A stretch of 64,000 nucleotides of DNA, from assembly GCF_026672545.1 (NCBI RefSeq), contig NZ_JAPPRJ010000009.1, forward strand, positions 558,001 through 622,000, read 5' to 3'. Made by a program: the position numbers and the translations under genes. The notes under the pieces are model-generated. The model made no database searches, had not been told where the DNA came from, and was given only the letters and a program-made list of their open reading frames with translations. The stretch comes from Rhizobium sp. SL86 (lineage in GTDB: Bacteria > Pseudomonadota > Alphaproteobacteria > Rhizobiales > Rhizobiaceae). Of the stretch, positions 54,424-63,003 are shown one piece after another (within the stretch, counting starts at the first letter, position 1; each line of letters opens with the position of its first letter).

Positions 54424-54882
54424 TCAGCCGCAGGCGTCGTGGCTGTGGGCGCGCGGTTCTGCCCGCCAGTCCCGTCCGATCTCCACAACAAGGCGGGCAA
54501 GCCGAGACTGGGCCCGGACAAGGCCGGCGAATTTGCCGAGCCCCTGACCAATGGCGACAGCAAGGAAAAGCCACAGGCCATGCCAGCCGGTCAGTGGAAT
54601 GCCGGACAAAACCTGCGCGGCGATGAAAATCAGAGCCGCCAGCAATCCGACCACAAGGCCCAGCGAAGCCTCGCCGCAGCCGCAGGCCGCATAGGCCCGG
54701 TTGAGATCTTTTTCCCACCTGGAGCGCACCTCATCCGGCAAGGACTTGTCCTGCAGGACCAGCCGCCCGCGCGGATTGGGATGCATCAGGGGCATGACCG
54801 AGAGGCCCTTCAGGTCGTCCGGATGGGTGACGGGGCGCAGCACCCGCCCTTTCGGCATCGGCGAAGTTTCGATCTGCTCCAT
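54424..54882 (-). CDS. small membrane protein of unknown function, partner of the metzincin-like gene
   Basis: Not recognised. The 152-residue product has a Pro/charged N-terminal region of about 60 residues (V-L-R-P-V-T-H-P-D-D-L, P-N-P-R-G-R-L-V-L), a short C-G-C-G-E motif at about 67, and two membrane helices (about residues 74-93 and 98-121) with a Gly-rich second helix. The C-terminus is Arg-rich. AAAGGAGGG precedes ATG 54882. The start lies 15 bp after the stop of the metzincin-like gene, in the same direction, so both form one transcript. It ends in frame with an AraC remnant. Confidence 0.72.
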   Translation of the reverse strand: MEQIETSPMPKGRVLRPVTHPDDLKGLSVMPLMHPNPRGRLVLQDKSLPDEVRSRWEKDLNRAYAACGCGEASLGLVVGLLAALIFIAAQVLSGIPLTGWHGLWLFLAVAIGQGLGKFAGLVRAQSRLARLVVEIGRDWRAEPRAHSHDACG

Positions 54883-54897
54883 GACCTACACCCTCCT

Positions 54898-56055
54898 TTA
54901 GAAATAACTGACGTGCTTGGAGGCACGCACCAGCAAGACCTGCCAATCGTAGAACCGAAACTGCATGACGTCAGGAAGCATCGGCCGAGGCACGGACATC
55001 AGGTTGTCGCCATTGCTCGCCACGGGAACATGCCAGAGATTGGTCGCATGACCGATTTCATGCGTGGTGATACGACGCAGATCCGGTTGCACCGGCATGG
55101 TACGGCCCACCACGGTCACGAAATCGGTGATCCACAATCCGCATCCCTCGGCACCCCCGACACTGCGGACGAAGAACACCGCAACCGGCGCACCATAACC
55201 AGTCAGCCGTCGCCAGTTGCCGAAGAAACAGTGGGTTGTCATCAGCAGGTTGAACTTCGAACCGGCCTTTCCGAGATCGTTGCCGAACCCCTCCGCATTG
55301 CAGCTCGGATCCAGCGTATCCGGGTCCCCCACCTCGCGTGACAGCACCTTGATCCATCCTTCGGTCACCTGAGGCGCGCCATTGAAGCCCGTGGAATACT
55401 GAAAGGGACCGCTCGGCACCAGCCGGATATTGCAGTCGCGCTTCAGCATGTCGGCTGCCACCTGCAACTGATCGACAGCATGGGCAAGATTGCCGACCGG
55501 CCGGGAAAACTCGTCGGCAAGGATGACCGGGCACACCCGCAGGATCTTTTCCGGCCGGATGCCGACAAGGCCGGCGAGAATGTCGACGATGCTGGCAACG
55601 ATGTTGATGACGGCCGTCACAAGGCTGATCACCCAGCGCAGGATGGCCCCGATGATGGGGATCGACAGGATGATCTCGACGACCGCCGCAATCAGCGACA
55701 GAACCCATCCGATCAGGCCCTCCAGCGTCACCAGCACCGCATTGACGATGGTCGTCACGACATCCCACAGCACGCAGATGGCGGTCGTGACCACGGTCCA
55801 GCCCACGCAGACCCATTTGGCAATCCAGACAGCGGCGATGCAGACCCAGCTCGACACCCACACGGACGCCACGCAGATCCAGCTCACCAGTTTGCAGGCC
55901 CAGCTGCACGGCCACCAGTCGCAACAATCGGCCTCGTAGGCGGTGCAACTGCTGTAGCCGTCATCCCGCCATTGTGTGCATTCGCTGTGGCCCTGATCGG
56001 CCCAGCTCGTGCAGCTTTCCACGCGTTCTTCACCCCATTGCAGACACGTTGGCAT
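54898..56055 (-). CDS. membrane metzincin-like putative zinc protease with Cys/Trp hendecad repeats
   Basis: A 385-residue protein of unusual build. Residues 4-104 carry 11-residue repeats beginning with Cys (C4, C15, C26, C37, then C50, C61, C72, C83, C94) often with Trp three or more positions later; the first four are hydrophilic and the next five become hydrophobic, leading into membrane helices that continue to about residue 165. The C-terminal half has H332-E-I-G-H336-A-T-N-L-W-H342, i.e. HExxHxxNxxH, and N-L-M353-S about 11 residues later, resembling the zinc motif and Met-turn of metzincins (the usual Gly is Asn). The start MPTCLQWGEE at 56055 has AAGGGGG upstream. Substrate, orientation and activity are unknown. 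Confidence 0.78.
   Translation of the reverse strand: MPTCLQWGEERVESCTSWADQGHSECTQWRDDGYSSCTAYEADCCDWWPCSWACKLVSWICVASVWVSSWVCIAAVWIAKWVCVGWTVVTTAICVLWDVVTTIVNAVLVTLEGLIGWVLSLIAAVVEIILSIPIIGAILRWVISLVTAVINIVASIVDILAGLVGIRPEKILRVCPVILADEFSRPVGNLAHAVDQLQVAADMLKRDCNIRLVPSGPFQYSTGFNGAPQVTEGWIKVLSREVGDPDTLDPSCNAEGFGNDLGKAGSKFNLLMTTHCFFGNWRRLTGYGAPVAVFFVRSVGGAEGCGLWITDFVTVVGRTMPVQPDLRRITTHEIGHATNLWHVPVASNGDNLMSVPRPMLPDVMQFRFYDWQVLLVRASKHVSYF
55743..56046 (-). repeat. 33-bp (11-codon) repeat region in the metzincin-like gene
   Basis: Codons 4 to 104 show Cys every 11 codons in two blocks (4, 15, 26, 37 and 50, 61, 72, 83, 94), with a 13-codon step between them. Trp recurs at fixed offsets (W7, W18, W29; W66, W77; W86, W97). 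The repeat is clear at protein level and only partly preserved in the DNA. Confidence 0.75.
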
Positions 56056-56260
56056 GCGTCCCCCTTCCGTCCCCCGGACGGTCTTGCGGTCAGACAGGCA
56101 CAGCACTTTCAGGCGTGAGAAATGCGCAACTCGGCCCGGATCGGGCGTCGGATAGATCGAATTATCGGTTGTAAATATATAATTGCACAACTCACCGGCG
56201 GACGCAAGTTCATCCCAGCCGAACGCGGCCGGATGGCCGTCCGCGCTGGAGTCGGTTGTC

Positions 56261-57025
56261 CTACTTCCGCAACCGGTACCCCGTCTTGAAAATCCGGCCG
56301 AGCGTCAGCATGCCGGCGGCCAGGAACACGCCGATCATCACCAGGCTGACCAGCGGATTGACATCGGAAATGCCATAGAAACTCCAGCGGAAGCCGGAGA
56401 CGAGGTAGAGCACCGGATTGAGATGGCTGACGGCGGCCCAGAAGGGCGGCAGCATGTCGATCGAATAAAAACTGCCGCCAAGGAAGGTCAAGGGCGGCAC
56501 CACCAGCATCGGCACCAGGTTCAGCTGCTCGAAATTATCCGCCCAGATGCCGATGATGAAACCGAACATCGAAAAGGTCACGGCCGTCAGCACCATGAAC
56601 ATCAGCATCAGAAGCGGATGTTCGATCGTCAGGTCAACGAAGAAGGAGGCGGTGGCGAGAATGATCAGCCCGATCATCAGACCCTTGGTCGCAGCCGCGC
56701 CGACATAACCGATGACGATCTCGACCATCGAGACGGGCGAGGACAGAAGCTCGTAGATCGTACCGGTGAATTTCGGGAAATAGATGCCGATCGCGCCATT
56801 GCTGATGCATTGCGAGAGCAGCGTCAACATGATCAGTCCCGGCGTGATGAAGGCGCCGTAGGAGACACCGCCCACCTCGTTGATGCGCGAGCCGATCGCC
56901 GTGCCGAACACGATGAAATAGAGCGAGGTGGTGATGACGGGCGAAATCACGCTCTGCAGCAGGGTTCGGCCGGTGCGCGCCATCTCGAAATAATAGATCG
57001 CCTTGATCGCTTCGATGTTCATCAT
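56261..57025 (-). CDS. ABC-2 type transporter permease
   Basis: A 254-residue membrane permease with six helices, of the ABC-2 (YadH/DrrB-like) family. The start [15 protein letters not shown] and the motif [20 protein letters not shown] are typical. The ATG at 57025 overlaps the stop of the ATPase gene as TGATG, so both are coupled. The exported substrate is unknown; polysaccharide or drug export are the usual roles. Confidence 0.88.
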   Translation of the reverse strand: MMNIEAIKAIYYFEMARTGRTLLQSVISPVITTSLYFIVFGTAIGSRINEVGGVSYGAFITPGLIMLTLLSQCISNGAIGIYFPKFTGTIYELLSSPVSMVEIVIGYVGAAATKGLMIGLIILATASFFVDLTIEHPLLMLMFMVLTAVTFSMFGFIIGIWADNFEQLNLVPMLVVPPLTFLGGSFYSIDMLPPFWAAVSHLNPVLYLVSGFRWSFYGISDVNPLVSLVMIGVFLAAGMLTLGRIFKTGYRLRK

Positions 57026-57948
57026 CAGTGCGTCTCCACCAGCGAAACGAAAATGTCTTCCAGCGAACTCTGTCGGGTGGAAATGTCGGAGATCGACAGT
57101 CCTTCGGCCTCGACAGTGGCCAGCACCTGGCCGATGCGTGCGTCGCCGGCGCCATTGCCGTATTCGTGCACCAGCTCGCGGCCATCCGCCCCGAGCGTCA
57201 CGCCGAGCGCGGCAAGCGCCGGCGGCAGCAGAATGATCGGCGTCTTCAGCTCCAGATGCAGCGCCTTGCGGCCGAGCGTCTGCATCAGTGCCCGTTTTTC
57301 CTCCACCAGCAGAAGCTCGCCCTTGCGGATCACGCCGATCCGGTCGGCCATCTCCTCCGCCTCCTCGATGTAATGGGTGGTGAGGATGACGGTCACGCCG
57401 GTCTCGCGCAGCCGCTCGATCGCCGCCCACATGCCGCGCCTGAGCTCCACATCGACGCCCGCCGTCGGTTCGTCGAGGAAGAGGATGCGCGGCTCGTGCG
57501 CCAGCGCCTTGGCAATCAGCACGCGGCGTTTCATGCCGCCGGAGAGCTCCCGCAGTTTGTTGTCCTTCTTCTCCCAGAGCGACAGATCCTTGAGGATCTG
57601 TTCGATCAGCGCCGGGTTGCGCTTTTCGCCATGCAGGCCACGCGAAAAACTGACCGTGTTCCACACCGTCTCGAACTGGTCGGTGGTCAGTTCCTGCGGC
57701 ACAAGACCGATCAGTTTTCGGGTCGCACGGAAATCCTTGACCACGTCATGCCCACCCACCAGCACCGTGCCGGAGGACGGCATGGCAAGCCCGCAGACAA
57801 TGGAAATCAACGTCGTCTTGCCGGCGCCATTCGGCCCCAGCAAAGCGAGAATCTCGCCCTCGCGGATCTCCAGATCGACGCCCTTCAGCGCCTGGAATCC
57901 ATTGGCATAGGTCTTCGTCAGGTTCTTGATGGATACGATGGAGGACAT
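57025..57948 (-). CDS. ABC-2 type transporter ATP-binding protein
   Basis: A 307-residue ATPase with Walker [10 protein letters not shown], signature L-S-G-G-M-K-R-R, Walker [13 protein letters not shown] and H-loop L-T-T-H-Y. The C-terminal extension (about residues 220-307) is of the YadG / NodI-like kind. It works with the permease above. It starts ATG 57948 and is 92 bp after the histidine kinase stop codon, in the same direction, so a shared transcript with the two-component genes is possible but not shown. Confidence 0.9.
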   Translation of the reverse strand: MSSIVSIKNLTKTYANGFQALKGVDLEIREGEILALLGPNGAGKTTLISIVCGLAMPSSGTVLVGGHDVVKDFRATRKLIGLVPQELTTDQFETVWNTVSFSRGLHGEKRNPALIEQILKDLSLWEKKDNKLRELSGGMKRRVLIAKALAHEPRILFLDEPTAGVDVELRRGMWAAIERLRETGVTVILTTHYIEEAEEMADRIGVIRKGELLLVEEKRALMQTLGRKALHLELKTPIILLPPALAALGVTLGADGRELVHEYGNGAGDARIGQVLATVEAEGLSISDISTRQSSLEDIFVSLVETH

Positions 57949-58040
57949 GGTTTCCCGGAATGCTCAAGGAAGAGGCAGGTTGAAGCCATCTATATAGGCA
58001 TGCCGGGGAGATTGCGAGGGCCGCGCATCCGCTGAAGGCG

Positions 58041-59396
58041 TTAGGCCTGCGCCTGGGCTCCGGAAAAATCCAGCACCGCCTCGAACACCGTGTCCTCGCC
58101 CGCCTGGCGGGTGGCAAGCAGAAGCCTGCCCCCCATCTGCAGCATCAGCCGGTCAACGATGGCGAGCCCGAGCCCGGACCCCGGCGCGCTGGAGGTGCCG
58201 CGGCGGAACCGCTGGCGCAGCAGGTTGACGTCGCTTTCGGCAAGCGGCTGCGTGGCATTCGTGACCGAGATGCATCCGTCTGCGGTCAGGCGGACGTGGA
58301 CGGGATAGCCGGGCAGATGATAGCGCACCGCGTTTTCCAGCAGGTTCTTGAAGACGATCCCGAAAGCGTCCGGATCGATGTGGCGCATGACGGCCGCACC
58401 GGCGGCGCTGCGTTCCACCGCAAGATCCAGCGCGGGATGGGCGCGCCGGACATCGGCGAGAACCAGATCAAATAGACCGCCCAGCGCCACCGGTTCCTCC
58501 GCCATGCCGATGCCCGCCTCGGCGCGCGCCAGTTGCAGCAGCTTTTCCAGCATCACCGAAAGCCGGCGTAGCCCCTTCAGCACCTGCCGCGCCCGCGGCT
58601 GGGCGGAACTGTCCTTCAGTTCATCGACCAGAAGCTCGGTCTGCGCCAGGGCACCGGCCACCGGCGTGCGCAGTTCGTGGGCGCTGTTGGACGCGAGTTC
58701 CCGCTCCGCCAGCAGCGCGCCGTGCAATCTCTCGAGCAGCCGGTTGATCGAGGCCGGGATGGGCGCCAGCTCGCGCGGCAGGTCCGCCACGCGGATAGCC
58801 GTCATATTGGTGCCGTCGCGCTCGGCAATCGCCACCAGCAGCCGCTCCACCGGCGCCATCGCCTGGCGCACCACCCATAATACAGCCAGCATGCCGAGCG
58901 GCAAAAGCAGCAGGACCGGCAGGATGAGCGACAGCGCGCCGCCGCGATTGGCCTCGGCCCGGTGGTCAAGCGAATCGGCCACCTGCACGAAGAGGCTGCC
59001 GCTGACGGTCGCCGCGGTGAAGAAGCGGTAGTGATCATCACTCCAGAAGCCGGGCGTCAGCGGGGCGGCAAAAGCAGTCGCAGGCGCATACGAGGAATGC
59101 AGCAGCACGCGCCCGCTTGCATCGCGCACCTGATAGCCCAGCTGCCCGTCGTCATCACCCGGGGGAAGATCTTGCAATATCACCGGCTCGGCATTGGCAT
59201 CCCGGTGGAAAAGGTCGTTCACCACCAGCGGCACCAGCCGTTCTGTTGTCTCCTGCAGGGCGCTGTCGAAGACGTCGTCGAACTCTTCGCGCATCGCATG
59301 AATGGCAAGCGCGGTCGCCAATGCCCAGAAGAGAACGAGCAGGATTGCCAGCGACAGGATGAGCCTGCGCGACAGGCTGAAGGATTTGTCACGCAT
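58041..59396 (-). CDS. sensor histidine kinase (QseC-like)
   Basis: A 451-residue membrane kinase. N-terminal helix at about residues 10-33, periplasmic sensor of about 120 residues, second helix about 155-177, then HAMP-like linker, the dimerisation domain with phospho-accepting His240 in N-S-A-H-E-L-R-T-P-V-A-G, and the HATPase with N-L-L-E-N-A-V-R-Y and G-S-G-L-G-L-A-I-V. It overlaps the response regulator gene by 8 bp and is cotranscribed with it. The signal is unknown. Confidence 0.88.
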   Translation of the reverse strand: MRDKSFSLSRRLILSLAILLVLFWALATALAIHAMREEFDDVFDSALQETTERLVPLVVNDLFHRDANAEPVILQDLPPGDDDGQLGYQVRDASGRVLLHSSYAPATAFAAPLTPGFWSDDHYRFFTAATVSGSLFVQVADSLDHRAEANRGGALSLILPVLLLLPLGMLAVLWVVRQAMAPVERLLVAIAERDGTNMTAIRVADLPRELAPIPASINRLLERLHGALLAERELASNSAHELRTPVAGALAQTELLVDELKDSSAQPRARQVLKGLRRLSVMLEKLLQLARAEAGIGMAEEPVALGGLFDLVLADVRRAHPALDLAVERSAAGAAVMRHIDPDAFGIVFKNLLENAVRYHLPGYPVHVRLTADGCISVTNATQPLAESDVNLLRQRFRRGTSSAPGSGLGLAIVDRLMLQMGGRLLLATRQAGEDTVFEAVLDFSGAQAQA

Positions 59397-60054
59397 CGCC
59401 GGCCACCCTGTAGCCCAGGCCGCGCACGGTCTCGATCACGTCCTTGCCGAGTTTGCGCCTGAGCCGGCTGACATAGACCTCGACCGTATTGCTCTCCACC
59501 TCCGCGCCGAACTCGTAGAGCGCATCTTCCAGCTGCGTCTTGGAGAGGATCGCCTGGCGGCGTGCAACGAGCCGTTCCAGAACCGCCCATTCGCGCGATG
59601 ACAGGCCGATGTCCTGGCCGTCCGGTCCGACCACCCGTCGCTCGGAAGGCAGCACCCGCAGCGCACCGATCGCCACCTCCGGCAGGGCCTGCGCATGGTA
59701 GCGACGCGACACCGCGTGAATGCGCGCCTGAAGCTCGTTCAGATCCACCGGCTTGACCAGATAGTCGTCGGCACCGGCATTCAGCCCGGCGATCCGGTCG
59801 GAGACCTGGTCATGCGCGGTCAGGATGATCACGGGTGTCACGTCGCGCCGAACCCTGAGGCGCTTCAAGATGTCGAGGCCATGCCCATCCGGCAGGCGCA
59901 GGTCGAGCAGAATGAGATCGTAGCGGCTGGCGTCCAGGCACGCCTCCGCTGCCGCGCAGTCCTCGGCCCAGTCCACCGCATGGCCCTGGCGCGCCACATG
60001 CGTGCGCACGGCATCTCCCAGAAGGTCGTCATCCTCGACCAGCAAGACTCGCAC
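59389..60054 (-). CDS. OmpR/PhoB-family response regulator
   Basis: A 221-residue regulator. The receiver has the acidic pair E7-D8, phospho-acceptor D51 in L-L-D-L-R-L-P-D-G, and the conserved Lys in V-K-P-V-D. The C-terminal winged helix ends with V-E-V-Y-V-S-R-L-R-R-K-L. It pairs with the adjacent kinase. It is divergent from the PepSY-cytochrome pair; the 158 bp between them is a likely target promoter, a common layout for such systems. Confidence 0.9.
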   Translation of the reverse strand: MRVLLVEDDDLLGDAVRTHVARQGHAVDWAEDCAAAEACLDASRYDLILLDLRLPDGHGLDILKRLRVRRDVTPVIILTAHDQVSDRIAGLNAGADDYLVKPVDLNELQARIHAVSRRYHAQALPEVAIGALRVLPSERRVVGPDGQDIGLSSREWAVLERLVARRQAILSKTQLEDALYEFGAEVESNTVEVYVSRLRRKLGKDVIETVRGLGYRVAGDA

Positions 60055-60212
60055 AGACAGGCTCCCCCTCCACCGATTCCGAAACGACGGCTCTGGCAGT
60101 CAAAGCTGACAGCCTGCTGAAGCCAGCGCAAGTTTTGCCCGGCAGACGCGTTCAGCAGCGCGTCAGGTTCTGCACCCAGCTTGCATCATCCACAACGGAA
60201 AGGACGACGAAC

Positions 60213-60479
60213 ATGCGTATTTTTGTTGCAGTACTTGCAACCACCGCCCTCCTCGGATCGAGCGCACACGCCTCCGACAAGTGTTCTGTGCCGATGAACG
60301 ACTGGCAACCCCGGGAAGCCCTGAAAACCAAGCTGGAAGGCGAAGGCTGGAAGGTGCGCTCGATCAAGACCGAAGACGGCTGCTACGAGGCCTATGCCAT
60401 CGATGCCAAGGGCAAGAAGGTGGAAGCCTACTTCAATCCGAAGACCTTCGAGGCAGTCAGCACGAAGAGCGGCGACTGA
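60213..60479 (+). CDS. secreted PepSY domain protein
   Basis: An 88-residue protein with a Sec signal peptide (M-R-I-F-V-A-V-L-A-T-T-A-L-L-G-S-S-A-H-A, cleaved after A-H-A) and a PepSY-like mature part (L-K-T-K-L-E-G-E-G-W-K-V-R-S-I-K, G-K-K-V-E-A-Y-F-N-P-K-T). Two Cys are present. It starts ATG 60213, and its stop overlaps the cytochrome b561 start (TGATG). The pair sits divergent from the two-component system, often the controlling system for such genes. Confidence 0.85.
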   Translation: MRIFVAVLATTALLGSSAHASDKCSVPMNDWQPREALKTKLEGEGWKVRSIKTEDGCYEAYAIDAKGKKVEAYFNPKTFEAVSTKSGD

Positions 60480-61021
60480 TGGCGACCGCCACTGTCAAGG
60501 TCTGGGACCCGCTGCTGCGGGTCTTCCACTGGGGACTGGCGACAGCCATCGTGACGGCATGGCTCACCGCCGACGAATTGCAGAACCTGCATGAATTCGC
60601 AGGTTATGCCGCCGGCAGCCTGATTGTCGTGCGGCTGGTGCTCGGCATCGTCGGCAGCCGCTATGCGCGGTTTGGCCAGTTCATCCGCTCCCCGCGCCAG
60701 ACATGGCTCTATGCCAGCGACATGCTCAGACACCGCGAGGCGCGCTATCTCGGGCACAACCCGCTCGGCGCCGCCATGGTGGTTCTGCTGATCGCCCTGA
60801 CGGCGGCCGTCGCGTTGACCGGCTGGCTGCAGACGACGGATGCCTATTGGGGTGTCGAATGGGTGGAAGAGACCCATGAGACGCTCGCCAACATCTTCCT
60901 CGTCGCGATCCCGCTGCATGTGCTGGGCGTCATCCATGCCAGCCGCCGTCACCGGGAAAACCTGGTGGCCGCCATGATCACCGGACGCAAGCGGGCGGCC
61001 TCGGGCAGCGACCTCGGCTGA
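60479..61021 (+). CDS. cytochrome b561-type membrane protein
   Basis: A 180-residue protein with four to five membrane helices and histidines placed to bind two b haems (V-F-H-W, H-E-F-A-G-Y, E-T-H-E, I-P-L-H-V-L-G-V-I-H). It belongs to the cytochrome b561 family that moves electrons across the inner membrane. Start ATG at 60479 overlaps the PepSY stop; a longer frame start at 60281 is antisense-like and rejected. Likely works with the PepSY protein in an electron-transfer or metal-reduction step, inferred from pairing. Confidence 0.87.
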   Translation: MATATVKVWDPLLRVFHWGLATAIVTAWLTADELQNLHEFAGYAAGSLIVVRLVLGIVGSRYARFGQFIRSPRQTWLYASDMLRHREARYLGHNPLGAAMVVLLIALTAAVALTGWLQTTDAYWGVEWVEETHETLANIFLVAIPLHVLGVIHASRRHRENLVAAMITGRKRAASGSDLG

Positions 61022-61042
61022 CCTCTGACACAGTGATCACCG

Positions 61043-61067
61043 CCGCGGCGCTGTTGCAAGGCCGCGG
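61043..61067 (+). terminator. hairpin after the cytochrome b561 gene
   Basis: CCGCGGC (61043-61049) pairs with GCCGCGG (61061-61067) around an 11-nt loop, 21 bp after the stop. No T-run follows, so termination strength is doubtful. Confidence 0.3.
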
Positions 61068-61159
61068 CAGCGGAAAGCGTTCAGCTGTCTGTCAGGAAAG
61101 AAGCCCAGACAGCCATCACCGCCACCCACCATCCGATCCGTGCCGAAGGCTTCCGTCGA

Positions 61160-61837
61160 ATGAACACAAGAACACTGCAGACAACCGGGAACAACCGCAT
61201 CGACCAAAAGCTGCTCGTCGCAGTTTTTTCGCGGCTGCTGCTCGCGGCACTGCTGACGCTCGGCGTGATCGGCGCCTATCTCGGTTACCTGCAGCTTTTC
61301 GGCAATTTTGCTCCCGTCATTCCGGGCGAACTCTATCGGTCCGCACAGCCGACACCGGCCAGACTGCAAAGCTACGTCGAGCGTCACAAGATCCGCTCGA
61401 TCATCAACCTGCGCGGCGAGAACGAGGGACGCGACTGGTACGACGACGAAGTCGCCACCGCGCGCGAACTCGGCATCGTCCATATCGATTTCGGCATCAG
61501 TGCCAGAAAGGAGCTGACCCGCGAGAAGGCGGAGCAGCTGATCGACCTGATGCGCGATGCCCCGAAGCCGCTCCTGATCCACTGCAAGGCCGGCGCCGAT
61601 CGCTCAGGCCTTGCCAGCGCTCTCTACCTCGCCGCGCTTGCGGGACAGAGCGAAGCGGTCGCCGAGCAGCAGCTCTCGCTCTACTTTGGCCATCTGCCCC
61701 TGCCCTTCATCGCCGAACAGGCCATGGACCGTACCTTCGAAGCGCTGGAGCCTTGGCTGGGCTTCACAGGCCCGACGACCAGCCATCACCCCCGCTTCAC
61801 CCCGAATTCGATCGCCACGTCGATCCAGCCGGAATAG
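61160..61837 (+). CDS. membrane-anchored dual-specificity / tyrosine phosphatase-like protein
   Basis: A 225-residue protein with one N-terminal helix (about residues 24-46) and a DSP-type phosphatase domain outside it: the P-loop H-C142-K-A-G-A-D-R148-S-G matches H-C-x5-R-S-G and the general acid region I-N-L-R-G-E-N precedes it. Related to bacterial dual-specificity phosphatases of the PTPMT1/Siw14 kind. Start ATG 61160. Its last 52 bp overlap ddl on the opposite strand. Substrate unknown; lipid or inositol phosphates are possible. Confidence 0.82.
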   Translation: MNTRTLQTTGNNRIDQKLLVAVFSRLLLAALLTLGVIGAYLGYLQLFGNFAPVIPGELYRSAQPTPARLQSYVERHKIRSIINLRGENEGRDWYDDEVATARELGIVHIDFGISARKELTREKAEQLIDLMRDAPKPLLIHCKAGADRSGLASALYLAALAGQSEAVAEQQLSLYFGHLPLPFIAEQAMDRTFEALEPWLGFTGPTTSHHPRFTPNSIATSIQPE

Positions 61838-62838
61838 CTCACGCCGCATTCGGCAAGCGCCAGCGGATACATCGAGCGGTTCGTGCAGCCGGGCATGGTG
61901 TTGATCTCGTTGAGGTAGAGGCGGCCGTCTTCCAGCAGGAAGAAATCGACGCGCGCGATCCCCTCGCAGGAGAGCGCCCGGAACGCCTTCCCGGCCATCG
62001 CCTTGGCGCGCTCCACCACATCCTCGCCCACCTCGGCGGGGATGATGATCTTGGCGCCGTCGGGGTCGAAATATTTGGCCTCGTAATTGTAGAAGTCGTG
62101 CGACTTTGCCGTCACGATCTCGCCGGGCGGCGAGATCGTCAGCCGGCCGTCGGCATGCTCCAGCACCGCGCACTCGATTTCGCGGCCGGGCAGGAACTCT
62201 TCCACCAGCACCTTGGTGTCGAACTCGAAGGCTTTGGTCAGCGCCGGACGCACCGCCTGCGCGCCATCGACGCGCGAGACGCCGAAGGAAGAGCCCTGCC
62301 GCGCGGGCTTAACGAAGAAGGGATAACCGAACTGTCGCTCCAGAGCATCGGCATCTATGGTCGCGGGTGCATCGAGGCAGATCGACCGCGCCACCGGCAC
62401 GCCCGCCTCCCGCAACAGCCGTTTGGCGACATCCTTGTCCATCGCCGCCGCAGAGCCCAGGATGCCGCAGCCGGCATAGGGCAAACCCGCCATTTCGGCA
62501 TAACCCTGCACCGTGCCATCCTCGCCGAAACGACCGTGCAGGACAGGAAACAGAACATCGAGTTTGGGCAGGTCGCCGGCGCCGGGCTGATCGACTGCGA
62601 CCAGACGGCCCTTGCCGCCCGGCACGAGCGCCACCTGCACGCCGCCACCCGGCTGCGCAACCGCTCCATCGCCCGCATCCGCATTCAGCCACCAGATCCC
62701 GTCGCGGCCGATCGCGATCGGCACCACCCGGTAGCGGGCACGATCCATGGCCTTCATCACATTGGCCGCCGACATCAGCGACACGTCGTGTTCTGCCGAC
62801 TGGCCGCCATAGAGAACGCCGACGGTAATGAGGCTCAT
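61786..62838 (-). CDS. ddl: D-alanine-D-alanine ligase
   Basis: Makes D-Ala-D-Ala for peptidoglycan, ATP-grasp fold, 350 residues. Visible are V-L-Y-G-G-Q-S-A-E-H-D-V-S near the start, F-P-V-L-H-G-R-F-G-E-D-G-T-V-Q-G, the F-V-K-P-A-R-Q-G-S-S-F-G-V ATP-binding strand, E-E-F-L-P-G-R-E-I-E, A-R-V-D-F-F and N-E-I-N-T-M-P-G. ATG 62838 is preferred over an upstream frame at 62967. It is not within a dcw cluster, so it is a lone second or only ddl. The 3' end overlaps the phosphatase gene by 52 bp. Confidence 0.92.
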   Translation of the reverse strand: MSLITVGVLYGGQSAEHDVSLMSAANVMKAMDRARYRVVPIAIGRDGIWWLNADAGDGAVAQPGGGVQVALVPGGKGRLVAVDQPGAGDLPKLDVLFPVLHGRFGEDGTVQGYAEMAGLPYAGCGILGSAAAMDKDVAKRLLREAGVPVARSICLDAPATIDADALERQFGYPFFVKPARQGSSFGVSRVDGAQAVRPALTKAFEFDTKVLVEEFLPGREIECAVLEHADGRLTISPPGEIVTAKSHDFYNYEAKYFDPDGAKIIIPAEVGEDVVERAKAMAGKAFRALSCEGIARVDFFLLEDGRLYLNEINTMPGCTNRSMYPLALAECGVSYSGWIDVAIEFGVKRG

Positions 62839-63003
62839 GCGGAAAATCCTTTCTGGGAGGGTGTGGCGAAGAATTTGGAATGAAATGAGGTGGCTTGGAA
62901 TCAGCAGGCGAGGATGCGCCGGCGCGCCAAGCATCAATGCCTCTGTGTCGACAATGAGACCGGGCACCGGCGGTCGCAGCCACCGTGCCGTGTCCCAAAA
63001 AAC

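Noticed and set aside
56183-57373. Plus-strand frame of about 400 codons opposite the ABC exporter genes
   Set aside because: The His/Glu/Arg-rich translation has no domain and lies wholly antisense to recognisable ABC genes.
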